The notes: generated by a model from the letters alone, not told the origin. A stretch of DNA of 34,438 bases from an uncultured Lacinutrix sp. (GCA_937129145.1 CAKZMU010000043.1:1-34438); one strand, 5' to 3'. Counted from the stretch's first letter, positions 15,825 to 26,298 are shown. Made by a program: numbers and translations.

Positions 15825-15844
15825 AAAAAATTAGATTTTGATAA

Positions 15845-17143
<1,299 letters not shown>

Positions 17144-17169
17144 TTATTTATATTGCTTAATTGAATTTT

Positions 17170-17245
17170 CAAATTTACAAAATTGTGATGCTAAAATCGC
17201 TTTAGTCTCTCATTATTAGTGCAATTTATAGCTAAAACGTTTTAG
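17170..17245 (-). promoter_or_regulatory. eno promoter with two palindromic putative operators
   Basis: The minus strand carries TAAATTTG (17170-17177), a perfect -7 match, about 33 bp before the eno start. CTAAAATCGCTTTAG (17191-17205) sits where the -33 region should be. CTAAAACGTTTTAG (17232-17245), a perfect palindrome, lies about 40 bp further upstream. The shared half-site CTAAA/TTTAG and spacing of about four helical turns suggest a dimeric regulator bound at two sites. AACGTT-centred palindromes are common operators of LacI-type regulators, but no regulator is identified here. Confidence 0.4.
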
Positions 17246-17253
17246 TAAATAAA

Positions 17254-17277
17254 AAGGCAATGTTTTCACACTGCCTT
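17254..17277 (-). terminator. Intrinsic terminator downstream of carA
   Basis: On the minus strand AAGGCAGTGT and ACATTGCCTT pair over 10 bp (one G-T) around a GAAA tetraloop, followed by TTTTTATT. It lies directly after the carA stop codon. Confidence 0.85.
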
Positions 17278-17281
17278 AAAG

Positions 17282-18388
17282 TTATTTTCTTTTTATGTTC
17301 TCTATAAACTTATCAAACAAATACATTGAATCGTGTGGTCCAGGACTTGCTTCTGGATGATATTGTACCGAGAAACAGTTTTTATTTTTCATTGCCAAAC
17401 CAGCTACTGTATCATCATTTAAGTGTAGATGCGTCACTTTTAAATCTTTATTTGCTTCGGCTTCTTCTCTATTAACGGCAAACCCATGATTCTGCGATGT
17501 GATTTCACCTCTGCCTGTTTCTAAATTTTTAACTGGATGGTTGATGCCTCTATGCCCATTATGCATTTTATAAGTTGAAATACCATTTGCCAGAGCAATT
17601 ACTTGATGACCAAGACAAATGCCAAACAACGGTAAATCTCTTTTAATAATTTCTTTAGCCACTTCTTGGGCTTCTACTAAAGGTTCAGGGTCTCCAGGGC
17701 CGTTACTTAAAAAATAACCGTCTGGATTAAACGCTTCTAGTTCTTCAAACTTTGCATTGTAAGGAAATACTTTTATATACGCATCTCTTTTAGCTAGGTT
17801 GCGTAAAATATTCTTTTTAATGCCAATATCCAATGCTGCAATTTTATAGGTGGCGTTTTCTTCGCCAAAGTAATAAGGCTCTTTGGTTGATACTTTTGAA
17901 GCTAATTCCAAGCCTTCCATATTAGGAATGTTTGCCAGTCGTTCTTTTAGACCTTCAACATTATCAACATCGGTAGATATTACTGCATTCATTGCGCCAT
18001 TATCTCTAATATAACTTACTAAAGCTCTTGTATCAACATCTGAAATGGCAAACAAGTTGTTTTTATTGAAAAAATCTTCCAATGACCCACTAGCGTCTGC
18101 ACGTGAATAATCATAACTAAAGTTTTTACAAACTAAACCTGCTATTTTGATGGAGTCTGACTCTACTTCTTCATCATTAACTCCATAATTACCAATATGC
18201 GCATTTGTTGCCACCATTAACTGACCAAAATACGAAGGGTCTGTAAAGATTTCTTGATATCCAGTCATTCCAGTATTGAAGCAAACTTCACCAAAGGCAG
18301 TTCCTTCTTTGTTTCCTACAGATTTACCGTGAAAAATAGTGCCGTCTGCTAGCAGTATTATAGCTTTTCTAAGTTTGTTATATGTCAT
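17282..18388 (-). CDS. carA: Carbamoyl-phosphate synthase small subunit
   Basis: 368 residues. It is the glutaminase subunit that releases ammonia from glutamine for CarB, feeding arginine and pyrimidine synthesis. The N-terminal CPSase small-chain domain (about 1-150) is followed by a class I glutamine amidotransferase domain with catalytic Cys258 (FGICLGHQ), His344 and Glu346 (VQYHPEASPGP). carB is not in the window, so the subunits are not adjacent here. The gene has the rplQ terminator upstream and its own terminator downstream. It may therefore be monocistronic, although its position right after the ribosomal cluster is conserved in flavobacteria. Confidence 0.97.
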   Translation of the reverse strand: MTYNKLRKAIILLADGTIFHGKSVGNKEGTAFGEVCFNTGMTGYQEIFTDPSYFGQLMVATNAHIGNYGVNDEEVESDSIKIAGLVCKNFSYDYSRADASGSLEDFFNKNNLFAISDVDTRALVSYIRDNGAMNAVISTDVDNVEGLKERLANIPNMEGLELASKVSTKEPYYFGEENATYKIAALDIGIKKNILRNLAKRDAYIKVFPYNAKFEELEAFNPDGYFLSNGPGDPEPLVEAQEVAKEIIKRDLPLFGICLGHQVIALANGISTYKMHNGHRGINHPVKNLETGRGEITSQNHGFAVNREEAEANKDLKVTHLHLNDDTVAGLAMKNKNCFSVQYHPEASPGPHDSMYLFDKFIENIKRK

Positions 18389-18428
18389 ATGTTTATTAAA
18401 AAAGGTTTCGCAAAATTGTATAAAAAAA

Positions 18429-18451
18429 GGATAAACTAAAAAAGTTTATCC
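18429..18451 (-). terminator. Terminator at the end of the ribosomal protein cluster
   Basis: GGATAAACT (18429-18437) and AGTTTATCC (18443-18451) form a perfect 9-bp stem with a 5-nt loop. On the minus strand it is followed by seven T. It lies 26 bp after the rplQ stop codon and closes the S10-spc-alpha cluster. Confidence 0.85.
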
Positions 18452-18477
18452 TCTATTTTATTAAAGCTTATTAACAT

Positions 18478-18954
18478 TTATTCTTCTTCGTTAGTTGCTT
18501 TAGTTTCAACAGCGACAGGAGGAGTTGTAGCCTTCTTGCCACCTCTTCTACTTCTTCGTGTTGTCTTCTTCGTTTCTTTACCAGCGTTGTAGATTTCATT
18601 ATAGTCTACTAGCTCTATCATAGCCATATCTGCATTATCTCCTAAACGATTACCAAGTTTAATGATTCTTGTATAACCTCCTGGACGGTCACCAACTTTA
18701 GCAGCTACTTCTCTAAATAATTCTGCAACAGCTTCTTTTTGTCTTAAGCGTGACATTACTATACGTCTGTTGTGCGTTGTATCTTCCTTTGATTTTGTAA
18801 TCATTGGCTCTACAAATTGTTTTAAAGCTTTTGCTTTAGCAACCGTTGTATTAATACGCTTGTGCTCTATTAAAGAACAAGCCATATTTGCTAACATTGC
18901 TTTTCTGTGAGCTGTTTTTCTACCTAAATGGTTTCCTTTTTTTCCGTGTCTCAT
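18478..18954 (-). CDS. rplQ: 50S ribosomal protein L17 (bL17)
   Basis: 158 residues. The first about 120 residues are the conserved L17 core, starting [21 protein letters not shown], given here as [20 protein letters not shown]. The C-terminus carries an additional about 30-residue tail, first very basic ([13 protein letters not shown]) and then acidic, which is longer than the 127-residue E. coli protein and common in Bacteroidota. It is the last gene of the cluster, 76 bp after rpoA and just before the terminator. Confidence 0.98.
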   Translation of the reverse strand: MRHGKKGNHLGRKTAHRKAMLANMACSLIEHKRINTTVAKAKALKQFVEPMITKSKEDTTHNRRIVMSRLRQKEAVAELFREVAAKVGDRPGGYTRIIKLGNRLGDNADMAMIELVDYNEIYNAGKETKKTTRRSRRGGKKATTPPVAVETKATNEEE

Positions 18955-19030
18955 GACGTTTTATTTATCATCTTGCTACCAAATCCAGACGTTAATAGTA
19001 TGGAGAGCAAAATATGATTAGTTTTAATTA

Positions 19031-20023
19031 TTAGTCTTTATCTAATTTATATTTACTTAAATCCATTCCGAAGTTTAGACCTTTAACATTTACAAGCTCT
19101 TCAAGCTCAGTTAAAGATTTCTTACCAAAGTTACGGAACTTCATTAGGTCATTTTTGTTGAATGATACTAAGTCTCCTAATGTATCTACCTCGGCAGCTT
19201 TTAAACAGTTAAGTGCACGTACTGATAAATCCATATCAATTAACTTAGTTTTAAGTAATTGTCTCATGTGAAGTGATTCTTCATCATAAGTTTCTGTTTG
19301 TGCAATTTCATCAGCTTCAAGAGTAATACGCTCATCAGAGAATAACATGAAGTGGTGAATTAATATTTTTGCTGCTTCTGTTAAAGCATCTTGAGGGTTG
19401 ATTGAACCGTCTGTATCGATTTCAAAAATCAGTTTTTCATAATCTGTTTTTTGTTCAACACGAAAGTTTTCAACGCTATACTTTACATTTTTTATTGGCG
19501 TGTAAATAGAATCTGTAAAGATAGTTCCCATAGGTGCTGTAGCTTTCTTGTTTTCTTCAGCTGGCACATATCCTCTACCTTTTTCTATAGAAATCTCCAT
19601 ATTGATGCTTACCTTAGGATCAAGGTTACAGATTACTAAATCTGAATTTAATACTTGAAATCCTGAAATAAACTTTTGGAAATCTCCTGCAGTGATTTGC
19701 TCTTGCCCTGAGATTGAGATTGATACCGATTCGTTGTCAATTTCGTCTATTTGACGCTTAAAACGTACTTGTTTTAAGTTCAAAATCATTTCAGTAACAT
19801 CTTCAACCACTCCTGCAATTGTAGAGAACTCATGCTCTACGCCTTCTATTCTTACAGAAGTTATTGCAAATCCTTCTAATGAAGATAATAATACTCTTCT
19901 TAATGCATTTCCTACTGTTAATCCATAACCAGGTTCTAAAGGTCTAAACTCGAATTTACCTTCAGAATCGGTTGAATCAATCATTATTACCTTATCAGGC
20001 TTTTGAAAATTTAATATTGCCAT
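19031..20023 (-). CDS. rpoA: RNA polymerase alpha subunit
   Basis: 330 residues. The N-terminal domain (about 1-235) nucleates polymerase assembly, with conserved [26 protein letters not shown] near residues 27-52. The C-terminal domain (about 255-320) has the two helix-hairpin-helix-like DNA/activator-binding motifs, including [12 protein letters not shown] and [14 protein letters not shown]. Length and domains are complete. The gap to rpsD upstream is 96 bp, longer than the 2-20 bp usual in this cluster, but no clear promoter was found there. Confidence 0.98.
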   Translation of the reverse strand: MAILNFQKPDKVIMIDSTDSEGKFEFRPLEPGYGLTVGNALRRVLLSSLEGFAITSVRIEGVEHEFSTIAGVVEDVTEMILNLKQVRFKRQIDEIDNESVSISISGQEQITAGDFQKFISGFQVLNSDLVICNLDPKVSINMEISIEKGRGYVPAEENKKATAPMGTIFTDSIYTPIKNVKYSVENFRVEQKTDYEKLIFEIDTDGSINPQDALTEAAKILIHHFMLFSDERITLEADEIAQTETYDEESLHMRQLLKTKLIDMDLSVRALNCLKAAEVDTLGDLVSFNKNDLMKFRNFGKKSLTELEELVNVKGLNFGMDLSKYKLDKD

Positions 20024-20119
20024 AGTTTTCTTCGTTTTAATTGTTATTTGGTTGCGCGGTTTAAAAGTTTGAAGAAATACTTATAAACCCTTTGGCCAAA
20101 TACCAATATGATTAATTTA

Positions 20120-20725
20120 TTATTTAGAATATAATTCAACGATGAATTGCTCGTTGATGTTTTCTGGAATTTGAATTCTTTCAGGAACTGAAACGTATGT
20201 TCCTTGCATTGTATCTTTATTCCATGTAATCCATTCGTAAACACTTGATGATGCCGTTAAAGCACTATCGATAGCTTCTAAAGATTTAGACTTTTCTCTA
20301 ACTGCTACAATATCTCCAGCCTTTAAAGAGTAAGAAGGAATGTTTACAATCTCTCCGTTTACAGTAATGTGTCTATGAGATACTAATTGTCTAGCACCTC
20401 TTCTAGAACGAGATAATCCCATTCTATACACAACGTTATCCAATCTAGATTCACATAATTGTAACAATACCTCACCTGTAATTCCAGGAGCTGCAGTTGC
20501 TTTTTTAAACATGTTTCTAAATTGACGTTCTAAAATACCGTAAGTGTATTTTGCTTTTTGCTTTTCCATTAATTGAATAGCATATTCAGATTTTTTTCCA
20601 CGACGTCTTGCGTTTCCGTGTTGACCTGGAGGATAGTTTCTTTTTTCAAAAGATTTATCTTCTCCAAAAATAGCTTCTCCGAATTTACGTGCTATTTTAG
20701 TTTTAGGACCAGTATATCTTGCCAT
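20120..20725 (-). CDS. rpsD: 30S ribosomal protein S4 (uS4)
   Basis: 201 residues, full length, starting [20 protein letters not shown]. The S4 N-terminal domain contains [16 protein letters not shown], and the S4 RNA-binding domain contains [20 protein letters not shown], given here without further sequence, at about 90-155. It is a primary 16S rRNA-binding protein of the 30S body and, in other bacteria, an autoregulator of the alpha operon. The unusual 153-bp spacer upstream contains a repeat-like hairpin. Confidence 0.98.
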   Translation of the reverse strand: MARYTGPKTKIARKFGEAIFGEDKSFEKRNYPPGQHGNARRRGKKSEYAIQLMEKQKAKYTYGILERQFRNMFKKATAAPGITGEVLLQLCESRLDNVVYRMGLSRSRRGARQLVSHRHITVNGEIVNIPSYSLKAGDIVAVREKSKSLEAIDSALTASSSVYEWITWNKDTMQGTYVSVPERIQIPENINEQFIVELYSK

Positions 20726-20827
20726 TTTTTAATTTGTTTTGAGAGTGATTATGAATTAAGGTCTTAATCTTATCCTTCGATAATCGTTGTTCTCTCGTTG
20801 ATACTTGTTATTAATTGTTTCTATTTA

Positions 20828-20873
20828 AAACTTAAAAAACCCTTCGACTGCGCTCAAGGTGACATTTAAGTTT
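20828..20873 (-). repeat. Dispersed-type palindromic repeat in the rpsK-rpsD spacer, terminator-like
   Basis: The plus strand carries CCTTCGACTGCGCTCAAGG (20841-20859) followed by TGAC. Stretches of this kind are familiar from intergenic regions of many Bacteroidota genomes. Outside it lie AAACTTAAA (20828-20836) and its complement TTTAAGTTT (20865-20873), giving a nested hairpin. On the minus strand the inner hairpin is followed by GTTTTTT, so it could terminate or attenuate transcription between rpsK and rpsD. Confidence 0.6.
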
Positions 20874-20878
20874 AGCTT

Positions 20879-21262
20879 TTAAACTCTTCTACGTTTTGGA
20901 GGACGACATCCATTATGAGGTGCTGGAGTAACATCGATAATTTCGGTTACTTCAATACCACCATTATGAATTGACCTAATAGCAGATTCTCTACCATTAC
21001 CAGGTCCTTTAACATACACTTTTACCTTTTTTAAACCAGCTTCTTTAGCCACGTTTAAAGCATCTTCGGCTGCTAATTGTGCAGCGTAAGGTGTGTTTTT
21101 CTTAGACCCTCTAAATCCCATTTTACCAGCTGATGACCATGAAATTACGTCACCTTTTTTGTTGGTAAGAGAAATGATAATGTTATTAAAAGAAGCTGTT
21201 ATGTGTGCTTCTCCAGTAGCTTCTACTATAACTTTACGTTTTTTAGTACTTGACTTTGCCAT
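20879..21262 (-). CDS. rpsK: 30S ribosomal protein S11 (uS11)
   Basis: 127 residues, complete. Conserved features are [17 protein letters not shown] (about 16-32), the [21 protein letters not shown] region and the C-terminal signature [14 protein letters not shown]. It lies on the 30S platform near the mRNA exit channel. The two spacers around it (103 bp and 153 bp) are much longer than others in the cluster and hold repeat-like sequence. Confidence 0.98.
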   Translation of the reverse strand: MAKSSTKKRKVIVEATGEAHITASFNNIIISLTNKKGDVISWSSAGKMGFRGSKKNTPYAAQLAAEDALNVAKEAGLKKVKVYVKGPGNGRESAIRSIHNGGIEVTEIIDVTPAPHNGCRPPKRRRV

Positions 21263-21365
21263 ATTTTTTAGTTTCTAGTTGTTAGCTTTTAGTTGTTAGA
21301 ATCCTAAACATTGCTATTTCAAACAGATTCATCTAACGTCTAATTACTAATGACTAATGTCTTTA
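21263..21365 (-). repeat. TTAG/CTAA-rich repeat-like spacer between rpsM and rpsK
   Basis: The plus strand holds TAGTTGTTAG twice (21276-21285 and 21290-21299) and then a CTAA-rich arm (about 21332-21359, with CTAACGTCTAATTACTAATG). TTAG and CTAA blocks can pair in many registers. It has no coding potential. Such TTAG tracts occur in intergenic regions of other flavobacteria and may be a dispersed repeat. Confidence 0.45.
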
Positions 21366-21740
21366 TTATTTAGTTACTTTTTTCTTGTTAGCAACTGTTT
21401 TTCTTCTACCTTTTCTAGTTCTAGAGTTGTTTTTTGTACGTTGCCCTCTTAACGGAAGACCAGCTCTATGACGAATACCTCTGTAACATCCAATATCCAT
21501 TAATCGCTTAATGTTTAATTGTGTTTCAGAACGTAATTCACCTTCAATTTTAAATGTACCAACTGTTTCACGGATTGCTCCAATTTCAGCATCGGTCCAA
21601 TCTTGAACTTTAGTGCTTTCGTCAACTTTAGCTGTTGCTAAAATTTCTTTTGCTCTACTTCTACCTACTCCGTAGATATAAGTTAAAGAGATAACTCCTC
21701 TTTTTTGTTTTGGTATGTCTACACCTGCAATTCTTGCCAT
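21366..21740 (-). CDS. rpsM: 30S ribosomal protein S13 (uS13)
   Basis: 124 residues, starting [20 protein letters not shown]. The helix-two-turn-helix region ([11 protein letters not shown]) and the C-terminal signature [20 protein letters not shown] are present, ending in a Lys-rich tail that reaches the subunit interface and P-site tRNA. It starts 2 bp after rpmJ, so translation is probably coupled. Confidence 0.98.
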   Translation of the reverse strand: MARIAGVDIPKQKRGVISLTYIYGVGRSRAKEILATAKVDESTKVQDWTDAEIGAIRETVGTFKIEGELRSETQLNIKRLMDIGCYRGIRHRAGLPLRGQRTKNNSRTRKGRRKTVANKKKVTK

Positions 21741-21742
21741 AA

Positions 21743-21859
21743 TTACCCTTGTCTTTGTTTGAATCTAGGATTCTTTTTGTTAATGACGTAAAGTCTACCT
21801 TTTCTACGCACGATTTTGCAATCTGCGCTACGTTTTTTTACTGATGCTCTTACTTTCAT
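21743..21859 (-). CDS. rpmJ: 50S ribosomal protein L36 (bL36), zinc-free form
   Basis: A 38-codon gene starting [20 protein letters not shown] and ending FKQRQG. The zinc-ribbon ligands of the C+ form (Cys11, Cys14, Cys27, His33 in E. coli) are Ser11, Cys14, Asn27 and Phe33 here, so only one remains and zinc cannot be bound in the usual way. It lies between infA (4 bp) and rpsM (2 bp), its normal place in the spc-alpha junction. Confidence 0.95.
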   Translation of the reverse strand: MKVRASVKKRSADCKIVRRKGRLYVINKKNPRFKQRQG

Positions 21860-21863
21860 CGTA

Positions 21864-22079
21864 TTAGTATCTATAAGTTATTCGAGCCTTAGTTAAATCG
21901 TAAGGACTCATTTCTAATTTCACTTTGTCGCCTGGTAACAACTTAATGTAATGCATACGCATTTTACCAGAAATATGTGCTGTCACTATGTGACCGTTTT
22001 CTAATTCTACACGAAACATAGCATTAGATAATGCTTCTATAATTGTTCCGTCTTGTTCTATTGCTGCTTGCTTTGCCAT
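21864..22079 (-). CDS. infA: Translation initiation factor IF-1
   Basis: 71 residues forming a single S1-like OB fold. Conserved segments are [24 protein letters not shown] (here [20 protein letters not shown]), [19 protein letters not shown] and the end [10 protein letters not shown]. It binds the 30S A site during initiation. It lies 10 bp after secY and 4 bp before rpmJ, the usual order. Confidence 0.98.
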   Translation of the reverse strand: MAKQAAIEQDGTIIEALSNAMFRVELENGHIVTAHISGKMRMHYIKLLPGDKVKLEMSPYDLTKARITYRY

Positions 22080-22089
22080 AGTAATAGGG

Positions 22090-23433
22090 TTAGCCTTTTC
22101 TATTTTTACCTGTCTTCATCAAGCCATCATAATGTTTATTCAACAAATATGAATTTACTTGCTGCATCGTATCGATTGCAACTCCAACCATAATTAATAG
22201 TGATGTACCACCAAAGAATAATGCCCACCCTGGTTGTACGTCCATTAACTTAACTATAAACGCAGGGAATACTGCTATTAAAGCTAAAAATATAGAACCT
22301 GGTAATGTAATTTGTGACATTATTTTATCTAAATATTCAGATGTTTCTGTCCCTGGACGAATCCCTGGAATAAAACCACCACTACGTTTTAAATCGTCAG
22401 CCATTTTATTAGTTGGTACCGTAATTGCCGTATAGAAATACGTAAAGATTATAATTAACAAAGCAAACACAATGTTGTACCATAATCCAAACATGTCTTG
22501 GAAATTAGTGACCATCCATTGACCAGCTGTTGAATCTTTCATAAAATCCATTCCTCCAATTAAACCAGGTACAAACATAATTGCTTGCGCAAATATAATT
22601 GGCATTACTCCTGATGCATTTAATTTTAATGGAATGTATTGTCTAGAACCAAATACGTTTTTCTCGTAACCACCAGATTGTGTTCTCCTAGCATATTGTA
22701 CTGCTATTTTACGTACTGCCATTACAAGTAATACTGATGCTAAAATAATAAGCATCCAAATTACAAGCTCGATAAGAATCATAATTAACCCTCCATTAGA
22801 CTCAGTAACTCTTGCTGCATATTCTTGTACAAATGATACTGGTAATGTTGCAATAATACCTACCATAATTAAAATGGAGATACCGTTACCAATTCCTTTA
22901 TCTGTAATTTTTTCTCCTAACCACATGGCAAAAATACAACCAGTTACCAAAATTACTATTGAAGAGAAATAGAATAAACCTCCTTGACCCAATAAAAAAG
23001 CACTTTGAGGTATACCTAAACCGGGTAAACTCACTAAATAACCAGGTGCTTGAACCAAACATATTGCTATAGTTAACCAACGTGTTATTTGTGTAATTTT
23101 CTTTTGTCCACTAGCGCCTTCTTTTTGTAGTTTTTGTAAATAAGGAATTGCAATTCCCATTAACTGTACTACAATAGAAGCAGAAATATAAGGCATAATA
23201 CCTAATGCAAAAACCGAAGCATTTGCAAAGGCTCCACCTGTAAAGGCATTAAGCAAACCTAATATACCGCCTTCGGTAGTATCTTGCAAACCACCTAATT
23301 GTGATGCATCAATACCAGGAAGAACAACTTGTGCTCCAAAACGGTACACTAGAAGCATTCCTAAAGTAAGAATGATTCTATCTTTTAGTTCCGTTATTTT
23401 CCAAACATTTTTTAAAGTCTCTATAAATTTCAT
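22090..23433 (-). CDS. secY: Protein translocase subunit SecY
   Basis: 447 residues with ten predicted membrane segments. It is the channel subunit of the SecYEG translocon in the inner membrane. Recognisable parts are the N-terminal [17 protein letters not shown], the plug region (about residues 50-75, [12 protein letters not shown]) and the cytoplasmic loop [20 protein letters not shown]. The loop before helix 9 includes [12 protein letters not shown]. Length and topology are normal. It lies between rplO and infA as in most bacteria. Confidence 0.98.
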   Translation of the reverse strand: MKFIETLKNVWKITELKDRIILTLGMLLVYRFGAQVVLPGIDASQLGGLQDTTEGGILGLLNAFTGGAFANASVFALGIMPYISASIVVQLMGIAIPYLQKLQKEGASGQKKITQITRWLTIAICLVQAPGYLVSLPGLGIPQSAFLLGQGGLFYFSSIVILVTGCIFAMWLGEKITDKGIGNGISILIMVGIIATLPVSFVQEYAARVTESNGGLIMILIELVIWMLIILASVLLVMAVRKIAVQYARRTQSGGYEKNVFGSRQYIPLKLNASGVMPIIFAQAIMFVPGLIGGMDFMKDSTAGQWMVTNFQDMFGLWYNIVFALLIIIFTYFYTAITVPTNKMADDLKRSGGFIPGIRPGTETSEYLDKIMSQITLPGSIFLALIAVFPAFIVKLMDVQPGWALFFGGTSLLIMVGVAIDTMQQVNSYLLNKHYDGLMKTGKNRKG

Positions 23434-23450
23434 CTTCTAGTTGGGTCTTT

Positions 23451-23903
23451 TTATAAAGTTACAGCTTCTCCTCCAGCGGCTTCAATAGCAGCTTTTGCTG
23501 AAGCAGTAAATTTATGAGCAGATACTTTTAATTTAGCTTTTAATTCACCTCTTCCTAAAATTTTAACTAGGTCGTTTTTACCAGCTAAACGGAATGCAGC
23601 GAATGTATCTAAATCTACAGTACCTTTTATTTTTTTATCGTCAACCATTTGTTGTAAAGTATCTAGGTTAATACCTTGATATTCTTTACGGTTAATGTTA
23701 GTAAAACCAAACTTTGGCACACGTCTTTGAAGTGGCATTTGCCCACCTTCAAAACCTAATTTTCTAGAATAACCAGAACGAGATTTCGCTCCTTTGTGAC
23801 CTCTTGTTGCTGTGCCACCTTTTCCAGAACCTTGACCGCGACCTACGCGCTTAGCATTATTGTTAACTGAACCTTCTGCAGGTTTTAAATTACTTAAATC
23901 CAT
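23451..23903 (-). CDS. rplO: 50S ribosomal protein L15 (uL15)
   Basis: 150 residues. The N-terminal extension is Gly/Arg/Lys-rich (RVGRGQGSGKGGTATRGHKG) and threads into 23S rRNA. The globular C-terminal half ends SAKAAIEAAGGEAVTL. It is full length and lies between rpmD (14 bp) and secY (17 bp). Confidence 0.98.
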   Translation of the reverse strand: MDLSNLKPAEGSVNNNAKRVGRGQGSGKGGTATRGHKGAKSRSGYSRKLGFEGGQMPLQRRVPKFGFTNINRKEYQGINLDTLQQMVDDKKIKGTVDLDTFAAFRLAGKNDLVKILGRGELKAKLKVSAHKFTASAKAAIEAAGGEAVTL

Positions 23904-23917
23904 TTCAGTTTATATTT

Positions 23918-24097
23918 TTAAGCTTCCTCTACAGAAACTAAATGTTTAACTTTATTAACCATACCAAGGATATTTGGTGTGGCATCGTGTTCTACAGTTT
24001 GACCAATCTTTTTAAGACCAAGAGCTTCTAATGTTAGCTTTTGTCTTTTAGTACGATTGATTGCACTTTTTTGTTTTGTTACTTTTATTTTTGCCAT
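23918..24097 (-). CDS. rpmD: 50S ribosomal protein L30 (uL30)
   Basis: A 59-codon gene starting MAKIKVTKQKSAINRTKRQK and ending HLVSVEEA. It shows the L30 pattern KIKVTxxKSxI, then LEALGLKKIGQTVEHDATP and GMVNKVKHLV. Length is normal for bacterial L30. It fits exactly between rpsE (11 bp) and rplO (14 bp), the standard spc order. Confidence 0.97.
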   Translation of the reverse strand: MAKIKVTKQKSAINRTKRQKLTLEALGLKKIGQTVEHDATPNILGMVNKVKHLVSVEEA

Positions 24098-24108
24098 GAT
24101 ATCCTTAA

Positions 24109-24633
24109 TTATCCGTTAAAAACTTTCTCTAAAGAAATTCCTCTATTCTTAGCAATGGTCTTAGCATCTCTTAATTGTAATAAAGCATCAAAAGTTGCTT
24201 TAACTACGTTATGAGGATTTGATGACCCTTGAGATTTTGATAATACATCATGAACTCCTACTGCTTCTAAAACTGTACGGACAGCTCCACCAGCAATAAC
24301 TCCTGTACCAGGTGCCGCAGGAATAATGTTTACTCTTGCTCCACCATATTTACCTTTTTGTTCATGAGGTAAAGTTCCTTTGATAATAGGAATACGAACT
24401 AGGTTTTTCTTAGCATCTTCTACCGCTTTTGCAATTGCACTAGCAACGTCTTTAGATTTTCCTAAACCATGTCCTACAACACCTGCTTCGTCACCAACCA
24501 CAACGATTGCCGAGAAACCAAATGCTCTACCACCTTTAGTTACTTTTGTAACTCTTTGCACACCAATTAAACGATCTTTAAGATCTAATCCACTTGGTTT
24601 TACTAACTCTGCGCTTTTGTATTTCTGATACAT
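24109..24633 (-). CDS. rpsE: 30S ribosomal protein S5 (uS5)
   Basis: 174 residues. The N-terminal double-stranded RNA-binding-like domain has the S5 signature around [18 protein letters not shown] (about 29-46). The C-terminal domain includes [21 protein letters not shown]5 acts in decoding fidelity and mRNA helicase activity at the 30S entry. It is complete, 6 bp after rplR. Confidence 0.98.
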   Translation of the reverse strand: MYQKYKSAELVKPSGLDLKDRLIGVQRVTKVTKGGRAFGFSAIVVVGDEAGVVGHGLGKSKDVASAIAKAVEDAKKNLVRIPIIKGTLPHEQKGKYGGARVNIIPAAPGTGVIAGGAVRTVLEAVGVHDVLSKSQGSSNPHNVVKATFDALLQLRDAKTIAKNRGISLEKVFNG

Positions 24634-24639
24634 AATTTC

Positions 24640-24996
24640 TTAGAATTTAAGTCCTGCTTCTCTAGCTCCTTCGGCTAATGATTTTACTCTACCATGGTAT
24701 AAATATCCACCTCTATCGAAAGAGATAGTTTCTACACCTGCTTTTAAAGCTTTTTCGGCAATACTCTTACCTACTAAAGCAGCAACTTCTGTTTTTGTTC
24801 CTTTTGCAGAACTAATATCTTTATCTCTTGAAGATGCAGCGCTGATAGTTTTACCAGTTACGTCGTCAACTATTTGAGCATAAATTTCTTTATTGCTTCT
24901 AAAAACAGATAATCTTGGTTTAGCTTCTGTACCAGAAACTACTTTACGAATTCTGTTTTTAATTCTTTGTCTTCTATCTTTTTTTGATAATGCCAT
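24640..24996 (-). CDS. rplR: 50S ribosomal protein L18 (uL18)
   Basis: 118 residues starting [20 protein letters not shown]. It has [18 protein letters not shown] and the end [20 protein letters not shown], both typical of L18, which binds 5S rRNA in the central protuberance. Complete, with 10 bp to rplF upstream. Confidence 0.98.
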   Translation of the reverse strand: MALSKKDRRQRIKNRIRKVVSGTEAKPRLSVFRSNKEIYAQIVDDVTGKTISAASSRDKDISSAKGTKTEVAALVGKSIAEKALKAGVETISFDRGGYLYHGRVKSLAEGAREAGLKF

Positions 24997-25006
24997 AACT
25001 TAACTA

Positions 25007-25549
25007 TTATGCTGATTTACCTGCTTTTCTTCTTAATTCTTCACCTACAAACTTCACTCCTTTACCTTTATAAGGCTCAGGTGGTCTAAATCCACGGATT
25101 TTTGCCGCAACTTGACCAACCAATTGTTTGTCGTGAGATGTTAACTTAACAATAGGATTTTTTCCTTTTTCTGAAATTGTTTCAACTTTCACCTCTGGTG
25201 CAATGTTTAATACAATATTGTGAGAAAAACCTAAAGCTAAATCTAGTTTTTGTCCTTGATTACTTGCTCTATATCCTACACCTACTAACTCTAATTCTTT
25301 AGTCCATCCTTTAGATACACCTTCAATCATGTTGTTCATTAATGATCTGTAAAGACCATGTTTTGCTTTTTGATCTTTAGTGTCAGAAGAACGAGTAACC
25401 ATGATGTTACCATCTTCAACTTTTATTTCTATAGAATCGTAGTTTTGTGTTAACTCTCCTAATTTACCTTTAACAGTCACGACATTTTCTTTAATATCAA
25501 CTGTTACGCCTTCTGGAATGGCTACTGGATTATTTCCTATTCTTGACAT
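25007..25549 (-). CDS. rplF: 50S ribosomal protein L6 (uL6)
   Basis: 180 residues with the two repeated L6 domains (about 1-82 and 83-175). The start is MSRIGNNPVAIPEGVTVDI and the C-terminal signature is RGFRPPEPYKGKGVKFVGEE. It lies near the factor-binding site of the 50S. Complete; 17 bp after rpsH. Confidence 0.98.
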   Translation of the reverse strand: MSRIGNNPVAIPEGVTVDIKENVVTVKGKLGELTQNYDSIEIKVEDGNIMVTRSSDTKDQKAKHGLYRSLMNNMIEGVSKGWTKELELVGVGYRASNQGQKLDLALGFSHNIVLNIAPEVKVETISEKGKNPIVKLTSHDKQLVGQVAAKIRGFRPPEPYKGKGVKFVGEELRRKAGKSA

Positions 25550-25566
25550 TTCTTTTCGGCTTTAAA

Positions 25567-25965
25567 TTAGTATACGTAACAAAGTACTTCACCACCTACA
25601 TTTTCTCTTTGTGCTTGTTTACCTGTCATTACTCCGTGAGAAGTAGAAACGATGGCAATACCAAGACCATTAAGAATACGTGGCAATTCTTTTGAACTTG
25701 CGTACTTACGTAAACCTGGTTTACTTATTCTTTGAATCCTTTTTATTACAGGTTCTTTAGTTTCTTTTGTGTACTTAAGAGCTATTTTAATAGTTCCTTG
25801 TACTGTTGAATCGTCGAACTTGTAACTTAAAATATATCCTTGATCGAATAATATTTTAGTCATCTCTTTCTTTAAATTAGAAGCTGGAATCTCAACCACT
25901 CTGTGGTTAGCTGCTACAGCATTTCTAATTCTTGTTAAATAATCCGCTACTGGATCTGTATACAT
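25567..25965 (-). CDS. rpsH: 30S ribosomal protein S8 (uS8)
   Basis: 132 residues starting MYTDPVADYLTRIRNA and ending with the S8 signature GIAIVSTSHGVMTGKQAQRE followed by NVGGEVLCYVY. It binds the central domain of 16S rRNA and is the spc operon autoregulator in E. coli; no regulatory mRNA site could be recognised here. The spacer before it (60 bp after rpsN) is longer than most and featureless. Confidence 0.98.
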   Translation of the reverse strand: MYTDPVADYLTRIRNAVAANHRVVEIPASNLKKEMTKILFDQGYILSYKFDDSTVQGTIKIALKYTKETKEPVIKRIQRISKPGLRKYASSKELPRILNGLGIAIVSTSHGVMTGKQAQRENVGGEVLCYVY

Positions 25966-26025
25966 AGTTATTAATTTGCGATTATGGTTTTTAACTTATG
26001 TTAAACCTTTAATCAATTTATAATT

Positions 26026-26295
26026 TTACCAACTTGCTTTTTTAACACCTGGAATTAACCCTTTGTTTGCCATTTCTCTAAACATTACACGAGAAATTCC
26101 AAATGTTCTCATATACCCTTTAGGTCTTCCAGTTAACTTACATCTGTTATGCATGCGAATTGGAGAAGCGTTTTTTGGTAGCTTTTGTAATGCTTCGTAA
26201 TCACCAGCTTCTTTTAAAGCTTTACGTTTAGCTGCATATTTTGCTACTGTTTTTGCTCTTTTTACCTCGCGGGCTTTCATTGATTCTTTAGCCAT
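26026..26295 (-). CDS. rpsN: 30S ribosomal protein S14 (uS14), zinc-free form
   Basis: 89 residues, the length of the C- form, starting [20 protein letters not shown]. The RNA-binding core [20 protein letters not shown] is present, with only one Cys and none of the CxxC pairs of the zinc-binding form. It lies between rplE (3 bp) and rpsH. Confidence 0.97.
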   Translation of the reverse strand: MAKESMKAREVKRAKTVAKYAAKRKALKEAGDYEALQKLPKNASPIRMHNRCKLTGRPKGYMRTFGISRVMFREMANKGLIPGVKKASW

Positions 26296-26298
26296 AAC

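Noticed and set aside
18389..18428. CAATTTTG (minus strand, 18411-18418) as the carA -7 element
   Set aside because: One mismatch to TAnnTTTG and no -33 at the right distance; too weak to call.
20044..20244. Minus-strand 66-codon frame at the rpsD-rpoA junction
   Set aside because: It lies largely out of frame inside rpsD and continues into a spacer; composition is not protein-like.
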